Below are positions 53,280 through 61,165 of a stretch of 64,000 bases of DNA, in pieces (position 1 is the first letter of the stretch; each line of letters opens with the position of its first letter). A program made the position numbers and the translations under genes. Below the pieces are notes generated by a model. That model saw nothing but the letters and a program-made list of their open reading frames with translations, was not told where the DNA came from and made no database searches. The stretch is from Deltaproteobacteria bacterium (GTDB lineage: Bacteria; SAR324; XYD2-FULL-50-16): contig JABHWU010000028.1 of assembly GCA_018657625.1 (NCBI GenBank), positions 1-64,000 on the forward strand, in the 5' to 3' direction.

Positions 53280-54417
53280 TGTAAGGAGTAAATCGCAGGG
53301 AATTATTATAACGATCAATGTTCGCTGGTGGAATGCTGAGGCGGCCTATGCCATCAATCTGACTAGAGCACTAACTAGCAGGGGAAATAAAATATGGTTG
53401 CTGGTTAATAAAGACAGTCCGGTTCATATTAAAGCACTGGACTATAATATTCCGGTGATTACGGATATTGAACTGGATTCTTTTTCCCTGATTAAGCAAC
53501 TATCCAATTTACGGAAAATATTAAAATATATCGATTTATATAAAATTCAGATTATTCATTCGTTTAAATCCAATGGTTCTTTTTTATTCTCGATAGCCCG
53601 ATATTTGAGACCACAACTGATACATATCAGAACCAGGGGAGAAGCCAGACCTCCCAAAAATCATTTTTTAAATCGCTTATCCTATGAAAAAAAATCCTGT
53701 GATGGAGTTATTGCCGTGGGGAATATTGTAAAAACCGGGATTAACAAATTAAACGCAAAAATTGACCAATTTGAAACAATTTATTATGGGGATTCTCCAG
53801 TTCCGTATAAACCGGATTTAAATCGTATCAATCATCCTCTGTTTAAGAGTCTTGGACCGGAAACGATTACTATGGCATTAGTCGGAAGAACACAGGATAT
53901 TAAGGGACATCAAATCGCTTTAAAAGCATTGGCAAAAATAAAAAGCTTGAAGATCCATCTCTTTTTCCTCGTTAAAGACTTAGAGGAATACCCTGACGAG
54001 TTGGTCAATATTAAACAAATCATCGAAGATGAAGAACTAGGGAAACAGGTAACGGTTACCGATTTTTTGCCGGATTTGGGTGATACGCTTTCATTAATCG
54101 ATTTTGGCATTATTCCATCGTTGGCAAGTGAAGTAAATTGCCGGGTAGCAGTGGAGTTTTTTTCACTTGCTAAACCGGTGATTGTTTTTCCGACAGGTAG
54201 CCTGCCGGAGGTTGTGAAACATAACTTATCAGGATTGGTTTGTGCCCATAAAACTTCCGATTCACTGGCCGAATCGATTCAGACATTGGCAAATCGATGT
54301 GATTTCCGAGCAAAGTTGGCAGAAAATGCGTTGTTGGAATATCAAAACAGATTTAGCTTATCTGTTTTAGCAAATAAAACTCTGAACTTTTATAAGATGT
54401 GTTCTCCGCATTCATGA
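53266..54417 (+). CDS. Glycosyltransferase, GT4-like
   Basis: A 383-residue GT-B enzyme. N-domain (IIITINVRWWNAEAAYAINL, IIHSFKSNGSFLFS) and C-domain (MALVGRTQDIKGHQIALKAL and IIPSLASEVNCRVAVEFFSL, SLPEVVKHNLSGLV) are typical for family 4. The C-domain has the conserved acidic and basic nucleotide-sugar residues. Overlap with waaF indicates a role in LPS core or O-chain assembly. Acceptor and donor sugars unknown. Confidence 0.88.
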   Translation: MQSSNVRSKSQGIIITINVRWWNAEAAYAINLTRALTSRGNKIWLLVNKDSPVHIKALDYNIPVITDIELDSFSLIKQLSNLRKILKYIDLYKIQIIHSFKSNGSFLFSIARYLRPQLIHIRTRGEARPPKNHFLNRLSYEKKSCDGVIAVGNIVKTGINKLNAKIDQFETIYYGDSPVPYKPDLNRINHPLFKSLGPETITMALVGRTQDIKGHQIALKALAKIKSLKIHLFFLVKDLEEYPDELVNIKQIIEDEELGKQVTVTDFLPDLGDTLSLIDFGIIPSLASEVNCRVAVEFFSLAKPVIVFPTGSLPEVVKHNLSGLVCAHKTSDSLAESIQTLANRCDFRAKLAENALLEYQNRFSLSVLANKTLNFYKMCSPHS

Positions 54418-54512
54418 ATACCAATAAAAATTTTAAAAATAAAATTATCGGTATATTTTTTGTACAGACAAAATAATAGATATATTTATCAAATTACATT
54501 TTTAGAGGTTCA

Positions 54513-54983
54513 ATGGTTATAAAGATTATTCGTTTTCTCTTTATTATACTGGTATGTGGTAGAGGGCTGTTAATTTCAAATCCCGCTTTTGCTCAGGATA
54601 AGGGGACCCCTGTTATGAGGACAGTTACATTTTATACCATAGGAGGAGCTGGTGCAGGTGCGGCTTTAGGGATGGCTTATTATATGCTAGACCCGTTAAA
54701 TCCTGATGCGGATATTCGAAATGATATGTTAGTCGGGATGGGTATTGGTTCTTTTGCCGGGCTAATTTTCAGCTTTGTTCAACTCAATAAACAAGTAGTT
54801 GTGCCTAATTCTTCACCTTTACCGGATAATGAATTTAACCAGCCTTATATAGGGGCATTGCCAGCTACCCCCATGCGAGATTATCAATTATCTCAAATGC
54901 CACATTTACAGGCTTCTGACAGATTTAACGAGGAGATAGATCATTCACGGATATTACTATTCGGAGTACAAGTACGATTTTAA
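54513..54983 (+). CDS. Hypothetical exported protein with glycine-rich hydrophobic segment
   Basis: A 156-residue product with a signal peptide (IIRFLFIILVCGRGLLISNP, cut near AFA) and a second hydrophobic, Gly-zipper-like segment (FYTIGGAGAGAALGMAYYML) and a third (MLVGMGIGSFAGLIFSFVQL). The C-terminus ends ILLFGVQVRF with terminal Phe, so it might be a small outer-membrane protein. Family not recognised. A hairpin follows immediately. Confidence 0.68.
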   Translation: MVIKIIRFLFIILVCGRGLLISNPAFAQDKGTPVMRTVTFYTIGGAGAGAALGMAYYMLDPLNPDADIRNDMLVGMGIGSFAGLIFSFVQLNKQVVVPNSSPLPDNEFNQPYIGALPATPMRDYQLSQMPHLQASDRFNEEIDHSRILLFGVQVRF

Positions 54984-55021
54984 CTCAAATCCGTTTTATA
55001 CTGCTTTAAAGGATTTGAGTT
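54982..55021. terminator. Bidirectional hairpin between the exported protein gene and metG
   Basis: AACTCAAATCC (54982-54992) pairs perfectly with GGATTTGAGTT (55011-55021) across an 18-base loop. It sits between two converging stop codons (54983 and 55031). Confidence 0.65.
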
Positions 55022-55030
55022 TGTTCCTTC

Positions 55031-57193
55031 CTATTTTATTTTACCATTTGCGACTATTTGTGTCGTAATCGTTTGATTATCGATCTGCAAGAGCTTGCTA
55101 TCAATATTAACCTGATTGTCTTTGACACTGATTTTAGCTTCAAAAAACGTGTCAATTGAGATGTCTTCAGGTCTATCAATGTATTCCCTATTTTCCATAG
55201 TAACGATTGAACCAACGGTGCGATCTTCCTGGGTAATAACTTCCAGCTTTTTCTTTTTCTCCGCAGTGAGTACCATTCCTTCAGACAAGACACCCCTTAA
55301 ATCCACCGGTTTTAGGTTTGTAGCAATTAATACCTTTTTTCCTAATAATTCATCGGGTTGATAATATTTAACCAACCCTGATACAATGGTTCGAAGCCGA
55401 CCTTCACCACAGTCAATTTCTTCCTGGTATAATCGATCGGCAGAGGGATGAACCTGTATTGACTTGATTTCTCCTACTTTAATCTCAATTTTATCCCAGG
55501 CGGATAGCGGATCAACAGTTTCTTCCTCTGGTTTGCCACCAAATTTATCTTTGAGTTGATTAATTTTTTTCTGTTGTAATTTTTGATAAAGAATTTCAGG
55601 GGCCTTTAGTTGTATATCACTTAATTGATCCCATTGCCCTAAATTTTTAAAATCCGCAGTTGAACCATCAATCATGGATAGGATTTTAGCTGAGGTTTCC
55701 GGCATATAGGGGAAAAGTAATATACCAATATCCCGGGCCAGATAAATTAAAGTGGTGAGTGTTGCTTGGGTGTATTCTGAATCTGTTTTAATGGTTGCCC
55801 ACGGCTCTGAATCCTGGAAATATTTATTTCCTTTTCGACCCAGTGCTAATATTTTGTTAAGAGTTTCTCGGATGGCGACGCTTTCAAAGGCTGACACAAT
55901 TTTTTTTTCTTCAGATAAGACTTCTTCCAGAAATTCCTGATGCCTATCGGATAATGATGGTTGTTTCAGTTTTCCTTTAAAATATCGGTTAAAAAATACC
56001 AGTACCCGGTTAAGCAGGTTACCGATATTGTCTATAAAATTGCTATTGATATCTTCAATAAAACCATCCCAACTAAAATTGGAGTCAGATTTTTCCGGTC
56101 GGTTGTGTAGTAGATAAAAACGCCATAAATCGATATGAATATCTATGTTCGTTACCTGGTTCGCAAAAACTCCTGTATTTCTGGACTTTGAAAACTTCTG
56201 GTTTTCATAGTTTAGATATTCAGTAGTGTTGATATGGTGTAACATGGTCCAATTTTGTTTGGTTCCCAGCAATGTAGCTGGAAAAATAACCGTATGAAAC
56301 GGGACATTGTCTTTACCCATAAATTGGTATAATTCTGTTTCATCGGGATTCTTCCACCATTGTTCCCAGGAGTCCGGTAAATATTTTTTGGTGGCGGAGA
56401 TGTATCCGATTGGTGCATCAAACCATACATAGAATACTTTGTTCTCATATCCTGCTCTAGGTACGGGAATACCCCATTTTAAATCCCTGGTGATAGGTCG
56501 GGGTAAAAGTCCTCTTTCTAACCAACTTCTACTAACACCCACAGCACTGTTACTCCATTTACCTTTATGATTAGATTTTTCCTGAAAATCTTTAATTTGC
56601 GGTGTTAATTCTGGCAATTTAATGTATAGGTGTTTTGTTTTTTTCTCGGTAGGTGTATTACCGCAAATCTGGCATTTAGGATTTTTCAGTTCCATTGGTT
56701 GCAATAGTTTTCCGCATTGGTCACACTGATCCCCTCGTGCACCATCATAACCACAAAAAGGACAATCTCCTTCCACAAAACGATCGGCTAAAAACATTTG
56801 GTCATGCTCACAATAAGTTTGTGCCGTTTCCTGCTCTTCCACCATTTTATTACATTCCAGATCCATGAATATTTGCTGAACGACCTCCGTCTGCTCCGGG
56901 TCTGAAGTTCTGCCAAAAAAATCAAAAGCAATATTGAATTCTCCGTAAATCTGTTTATGGATTTTATGATACTTGTCACAGATCTCCTTTGGAGAAACAC
57001 CTTCTTGTCTGGCTTTGGTTTCTGTGGCTGTACCATACTCATCGGTTGCGCAAATATAAAGGGTTTCATAGTCCATCACCCGACAAAATCTGGCATAAAC
57101 ATCCGCCGATAATACGCAACCAATAACATTGCCTAAATGAGGCACATTGTTAACGTAAGGAAGTGCCGATGTTATTAGCTTTTTTGCTTTCAT
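55031..57193 (-). CDS. metG: Methionyl-tRNA synthetase with C-terminal tRNA-binding domain
   Basis: Charges initiator and elongator tRNA-Met. The 720-residue class I enzyme has HIGH counterpart NNVPHLGNVIG, KMSKS site KFSKSRNTG, a zinc insert of repeated Cys pairs (CPFCGYDGARGDQCDQCG and CQICG), and a C-terminal EMAPII-like OB domain (about 615-720, WDKIEIKVGEIKSIQVHPSA) that aids tRNA binding and dimerisation. The long form is typical of many Gram-negatives and deltaproteobacteria. ATG 57193 MKAKKLITSALPYVNNVP is the family start. Confidence 0.97.
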   Translation of the reverse strand: MKAKKLITSALPYVNNVPHLGNVIGCVLSADVYARFCRVMDYETLYICATDEYGTATETKARQEGVSPKEICDKYHKIHKQIYGEFNIAFDFFGRTSDPEQTEVVQQIFMDLECNKMVEEQETAQTYCEHDQMFLADRFVEGDCPFCGYDGARGDQCDQCGKLLQPMELKNPKCQICGNTPTEKKTKHLYIKLPELTPQIKDFQEKSNHKGKWSNSAVGVSRSWLERGLLPRPITRDLKWGIPVPRAGYENKVFYVWFDAPIGYISATKKYLPDSWEQWWKNPDETELYQFMGKDNVPFHTVIFPATLLGTKQNWTMLHHINTTEYLNYENQKFSKSRNTGVFANQVTNIDIHIDLWRFYLLHNRPEKSDSNFSWDGFIEDINSNFIDNIGNLLNRVLVFFNRYFKGKLKQPSLSDRHQEFLEEVLSEEKKIVSAFESVAIRETLNKILALGRKGNKYFQDSEPWATIKTDSEYTQATLTTLIYLARDIGILLFPYMPETSAKILSMIDGSTADFKNLGQWDQLSDIQLKAPEILYQKLQQKKINQLKDKFGGKPEEETVDPLSAWDKIEIKVGEIKSIQVHPSADRLYQEEIDCGEGRLRTIVSGLVKYYQPDELLGKKVLIATNLKPVDLRGVLSEGMVLTAEKKKKLEVITQEDRTVGSIVTMENREYIDRPEDISIDTFFEAKISVKDNQVNIDSKLLQIDNQTITTQIVANGKIK

Positions 57194-57274
57194 GATTACT
57201 TTACAGTTTTAGATTATTTAAAATTAATGCTCAATGAGTATTCCATGTTCCTATTAACGACATCCTGGATAAAT

Positions 57275-57425
57275 CAATAATTAGTGGCTGAACGAAAATT
57301 CAATTATTGAATATTAGTCCGGTAATTAGGGTACACGTAACAACTTGGTATTTAATTATTAAAGTTTTTTCTACAAATTGTACATGTCCCCAAATTACCT
57401 ACTTTTCGTTCAGACAATAATTAGT
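57275..57425. mobile_element. MITE-like palindromic element with flanking direct repeat
   Basis: Terminal inverted repeats CTGAACGAAAA (57288-57298) and TTTTCGTTCAG (57403-57413) are perfect. Further in, GGTAATTAGGGTACACGTA on the left mirrors the right-hand GGTAATTTGGGGACATGTA, and ATTCAATTATTGAAT forms a further perfect palindrome on the left. An 11-base direct repeat CAATAATTAGT flanks the structure (57275-57285 and 57415-57425), consistent with a target duplication. There is no coding frame inside. It lies between metG and the decayed chemotaxis genes. Confidence 0.62.
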
Positions 57426-57740
57426 AAGTTCTTGAAAATTCAAGACTACCGGTGTTAGATAGATAGGTGTTTTCATGTTTACTGAAAACATCCAGTCAGC
57501 ACACAGTTTTTAGAGTCTTTTAGTGATTTCTTTCGTCAGATAAAAATAATCAGGATTATTATAATCCGGTTGATAAGTGGTGTATGGGATAATAAAAGAT
57601 GCCTTTTTGATAAGCAAATGAAGTCAATAACTATTCCATATAAGCAGGACCCGTCAACAACAATTTTGTAGTAAAGAAGTGGACCGGGAATTTTAGATTC
57701 CGAAAGATATCTGATATTTGCTATCGTCAGTTTATAGCTA
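57426..57740. other. Gene-free decayed DNA between the MITE-like element and cheA remnant
   Basis: About 315 bases with no intact frame. Minus-strand reading gives only short open stretches that may be the eroded C-terminus of cheA, but no motif is secure. Confidence 0.5.
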
Positions 57741-58306
57741 CTATAAAGATGCTAATCCTATTGACCTTGTACCAACCTGAAGAAAAACAATACTCAATAC
57801 AGTATCCAGGTTCGGATCAAGACGTTCACGATCCAGTAAATCCGAAAGACGGGAAACACCGATAACTTCACCTCTTAAATTAATGCCTTCTTTTTTCTTA
57901 ATCTTCTGAAGTTTACTTTGCCTGATTTCGATGGTCTCTATTACAGAATCTAATGGTATTGCAAATTTTTGATTTTGGTTTATTACCATTAGTGCATCCA
58001 CTACTGCCAGTGTCGGTGGCAGTAATAAGCGAATATGGGTGCAATGTCCTTATTCCGATTCTCCGGTTACACTAAACCTTTTTCAACGGCGATATCCAAA
58101 ACTCTGGCTGTGTCAATACCAGCACCGTCATCTATAAGGTCGATTGAGATATTTTGGAGTACGAGGAATCACAGTTACAGGTCGGGGGGCATTGCCTCTT
58201 TTACAGACATGATACCGATACCGTATAGTTCTTCCCCTATTTTGAAGGTGATATATTGTTGGCTGTTTTGCGTTTTTGCCGTAGATATTATGGGTATATT
58301 TTCCAT
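57741..58306 (-). pseudogene. cheW-cheA fusion pseudogene (decayed chemotaxis locus)
   Basis: From ATG 58306 the minus strand reads a CheW N-terminus (QYITFKIGEELYGIGIMSVK), then TAA and TGA-type stops, then a CheA ATP-binding fragment (IDDGAGIDTARVLDIAVEKG), another stop and a frameshift, then CheA's CheW-like regulatory domain (IRLLLPPTLAVVDALMVINQ) that stops at 57741 near TRSIGLASL. So cheW lost its 3' part, cheA lost most of its kinase, and the remainder is scrambled by stops and a shift of frame. It cannot encode functional proteins. An 86-residue open frame from 57741 to 58001 is only the remaining tail. Confidence 0.75.
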
Positions 58307-58567
58307 GTTTTCCTATCTGAAACAACTTTAGAAAGAAGAAAAAACTGTATTTAATATGTGTAATAAGGTTGTTTTTTTGATGATCCGGATCTTTATTTTT
58401 CGATGTAATATACTTTAAATATAGTATTTATAATATATTATCCGGTAAAGAGTCCACATAGAAAACATATCTCCAAACAAATTAATTCTGTTTACCATAA
58501 TGAAAAAAAAAAGTAATTAATAATTTTGTGAGATACCATGTCTCAAATGAATTTTTAAACGACTCCC

Positions 58568-59221
58568 ATGACATTACTAAATCCTTATCCTGATATTTGT
58601 TACTTTCATACTGACATCGTCTCTGAAGATAACAAAAAATTGCATTCTTTAGAAATATTGTGGAGTAATCAATTCAAGTCAGATCAACGGCGCTTAGAAT
58701 ATATTTCTGGTCGAAGATGTGCCCATTTAGCCATGGAACAGGCTGGGTTTTTCAATATTCCTATATTGACCAATCGGGATAGATCACCAAACTGGCCATC
58801 CTCCATTACCGGAAGCATTACCCATTCCAGCAGTGATGCAGCGGCTTTAATTGTCGGCCCTGGTCATCTTGTACAAGGGGTAGGAATTGACCTTGAAAAT
58901 TTGAAACGATCAGTTAATCCAAATATCAGCAGTCATGTATTAAATCCGGAAGAACAAAAGCATTGGTTTACTCAGAAATCAACAAGTCTTCAAAATCTTA
59001 AAATAATTTTTTCGATAAAGGAGTGTATCTTTAAATGCTTTTATCCTAAACATAAGGTATATTTGGGATTTATGGATGCTGCTATTTTAGACCTTAGCGA
59101 AAATAGTTTTAAAGCCGTTTTAACCAGAAGTCCGATTACCGGAAAATTAACAGAAATGGAAATTTCCGGCAGACTTCAAATTACAAAAGATTTGATTTTT
59201 AGTAGTATGGTCTGGATGTGA
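58568..59221 (+). CDS. 4'-phosphopantetheinyl transferase (EntD/Sfp-like)
   Basis: Transfers phosphopantetheine from CoA to a Ser of acyl- or peptidyl-carrier proteins. The 217-residue product carries GRRCAHLAM, GSITHSS, the Mg2+-binding motif GVGIDLE, and the downstream FSIKECIFKCFYP (W/F-S-x-K-E type). This is the Sfp/EntD class that activates nonribosomal peptide, polyketide or polyunsaturated fatty acid synthases. No such synthase is in this window. The start is at ATG 58568 with a weak ribosome site; it converges with the cytochrome gene. Confidence 0.9.
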   Translation: MTLLNPYPDICYFHTDIVSEDNKKLHSLEILWSNQFKSDQRRLEYISGRRCAHLAMEQAGFFNIPILTNRDRSPNWPSSITGSITHSSSDAAALIVGPGHLVQGVGIDLENLKRSVNPNISSHVLNPEEQKHWFTQKSTSLQNLKIIFSIKECIFKCFYPKHKVYLGFMDAAILDLSENSFKAVLTRSPITGKLTEMEISGRLQITKDLIFSSMVWM

Positions 59222-59225
59222 TTAC

Positions 59226-59564
59226 CTAGGGTAATTTGGATAGATGAGCAGCAATATTATGAATTTCCTGGGGTTTTATTTTGCTAATAGTTGGGAAAGT
59301 ATTCATCAAAATCGTCAAACCGTTTTTTCTGTTTTTTGATTGAATGTCCAAAAATTGGTTTCGGATATACATGGCGTCGTGACCGGCCAGATTTGGATAA
59401 TTTGGATAGATGGTCTTTCCTTGTACGCCATGGCAGGTGTGACATAAGTTTTCCATAAAAAGCTCCTGACCGGCATCCTGGGCGAAAATACAAAAGTTTA
59501 GCAGCATGAAATAAAGTAGCAGCAGTATGTTTTTTTTCCCTATTTTTGTATTAACCCATCGCAT
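59226..59564 (-). CDS. Periplasmic c-type cytochrome, class I
   Basis: About 112 residues from ATG 59564, immediately after the UGPase stop. It has a signal peptide (KNILLLLYFMLLNFCIFAQ), one heme site CHTCH with GVQGK, the distal helix LAGHDAMYIRNQFLDIQ and a probable Met ligand at TFPTISKIKP region (MNTFPT). It resembles cytochrome c4/c553-like single-heme domains that carry electrons to a terminal oxidase. A longer reading begins inside the neighbouring gene and is not supported. Operon with the UGPase gene. Confidence 0.85.
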   Translation of the reverse strand: MRWVNTKIGKKNILLLLYFMLLNFCIFAQDAGQELFMENLCHTCHGVQGKTIYPNYPNLAGHDAMYIRNQFLDIQSKNRKNGLTILMNTFPTISKIKPQEIHNIAAHLSKLP

Positions 59565-59565
59565 A

Positions 59566-60957
59566 TTATAGCTCTGCAAGTTGGATATTTCCAGTAAGTA
59601 CCTTGTTTTCCAGTTTGGCTGAATCAGGGATATGCAAAGCTTCTCCATCACAAACTAAAATGACATTCCCTTTGAGAATAATATCTTTCCCAAAATACAC
59701 TTTCCCTACAACAGTTAAAAGATCCAGTTCCAGAATATCCGGGATTTCTTGAAAATGTTTTTGATAATCGGCGATGGTTGAAAAATTTTCGCCAAGTCGA
59801 ATTAAAGGAAGACCTGCAAATTGTCGCTCCGGGTTCATTTTTAAAATCCCATTTTCTTCAATAAATAAGTTAGACTGAACCAGCAATAAGTCGTTTGTTT
59901 TTTTTACGGGTAAAAAACGCTTCCGAGGAACTTTAACAGCCAGGCTATCCCTAAATGAACTGATGCCTGAACCGATAGCAATTTCAAGCTGAATAACCTG
60001 GTGATGATTGACAGTCTTTTTGTTCACAATTAAATCAAGGTTCAGTGATCCCTCATTTAATTTTTGTTTGAGCTTTGCTAAATTCAACCAGATGTTATTA
60101 GTATTGAAAATTTTAAATTTTTTCACACTTTTAAACTCTTCCTGGTATTCAACCGGAACCTGGGCAAACTCAAGTAAATGCAAAGGCTTATCTTTTGTAT
60201 AAACCAGTGTTCCTCCTTTGACATCTGCTCTGGTTTTATCGGTAACTTCCATTATATATGGTGCTATTGTATCAGAAATTAATTTCAGGATGTTTAGGTC
60301 AACAGAAGCTCCCAGGTTATCTGCATTAGCGATATAAATAAATTTTTTTCCTTGTTTAATTAATTCATCCAGAATTCCTGAATCATTAATGCTATTAAAT
60401 ACATCTCCATGTCCTGGCGGGTAAAATGCCTGATCGCCAAATGATTCGACTGAAAGTGGTGTTAAGGCATCTTTGGTTAGACGAGGGAATTTATTTTGTT
60501 GAAAAGTTCTAATATTTAGATTGTTATTGTATTTTTTAATGATTCTATTTGTATCCTGATCGGTGTTGAAACTATTCATTAATAATAAGGGAACATTTAC
60601 CTGGTAAGTATCATTGATGTTTTGAATTTGTGATACTAATAAATCCAAAAAGCTTTTCCCATCTCTAACTTCGATCGCAGATTTGGGACCTAAACAACCC
60701 ATACCTGTGCCAAGTCCGCCGTTTAACCGGCAAACGACAAGTTGCGATAATAGTTGTTTGGCTTCTTGTTGATTGCAAGTTGGTATCTGTTCATAATTTA
60801 TAATAGATTGATCATCCGGTGAAGAAATGTTCTGCCAGTCAACTTTTTTTTCTTTATCACTGATATATCGTTCAAACAATGACCGAAATAATGTAATTTC
60901 ATGCTCTGAACAATGCTCTTTAAGCATTGACTTTTTGATAGAGTTAAAACTTCTCAT
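59566..60957 (-). CDS. UTP-glucose-1-phosphate uridylyltransferase, eukaryote-type
   Basis: Makes UDP-glucose from UTP and glucose-1-phosphate. The 463-residue enzyme is of the UDPGP (eukaryote and plant-like) family, not bacterial GalU: LNGGLGTGMGCLGPKSAIEV is the nucleotide loop, then PPGHGDVF, IANADNLGA, and a C-terminal left-handed beta-helix (VYFGKDIILKGNVILVC). UDP-glucose feeds LPS core and exopolysaccharide sugars. It is followed 1 base later by the cytochrome c gene, which is a surprising operon partner. Such enzymes occur in scattered bacteria, suggesting old transfer. Confidence 0.92.
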   Translation of the reverse strand: MRSFNSIKKSMLKEHCSEHEITLFRSLFERYISDKEKKVDWQNISSPDDQSIINYEQIPTCNQQEAKQLLSQLVVCRLNGGLGTGMGCLGPKSAIEVRDGKSFLDLLVSQIQNINDTYQVNVPLLLMNSFNTDQDTNRIIKKYNNNLNIRTFQQNKFPRLTKDALTPLSVESFGDQAFYPPGHGDVFNSINDSGILDELIKQGKKFIYIANADNLGASVDLNILKLISDTIAPYIMEVTDKTRADVKGGTLVYTKDKPLHLLEFAQVPVEYQEEFKSVKKFKIFNTNNIWLNLAKLKQKLNEGSLNLDLIVNKKTVNHHQVIQLEIAIGSGISSFRDSLAVKVPRKRFLPVKKTNDLLLVQSNLFIEENGILKMNPERQFAGLPLIRLGENFSTIADYQKHFQEIPDILELDLLTVVGKVYFGKDIILKGNVILVCDGEALHIPDSAKLENKVLTGNIQLAEL

Positions 60958-61010
60958 AATCGTTTTATGATATTTGTAGCAATTTTCAATTAAGTTGCCC
61001 CCTTCATTAT

Positions 61011-61028
61011 GCTGAGTGAAGTCGAAGG
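61011..61028 (+). repeat. Dispersed GAGTGAAGTCGAAGG repeat, third copy
   Basis: GCTGAGTGAAGTCGAAGG matches the copies at 41361 and 41397 apart from one C-to-T change. It lies in the 208-base intergenic region between UGPase and the CHAT-TPR gene, which otherwise has no gene. Confidence 0.65.
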
Positions 61029-61165
61029 GTTCAGACGTACGTCACTTTGTTTAACAGGGTTCAAAACAATTGCAATACGCAATCGAATGATAAAGAATCG
61101 GCAATAGGATGTTGCAAATTAAATGATTTTTTCTATTTTGGAAAAGGAATTTATCAATAAAATTT

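Noticed and set aside
57741-58306. Internal stops in the cheA/cheW region considered as selenocysteine or recoding
   Set aside because: Stops include TAA, a frameshift is also needed, and large domain parts are missing, so decay is the simpler reading.
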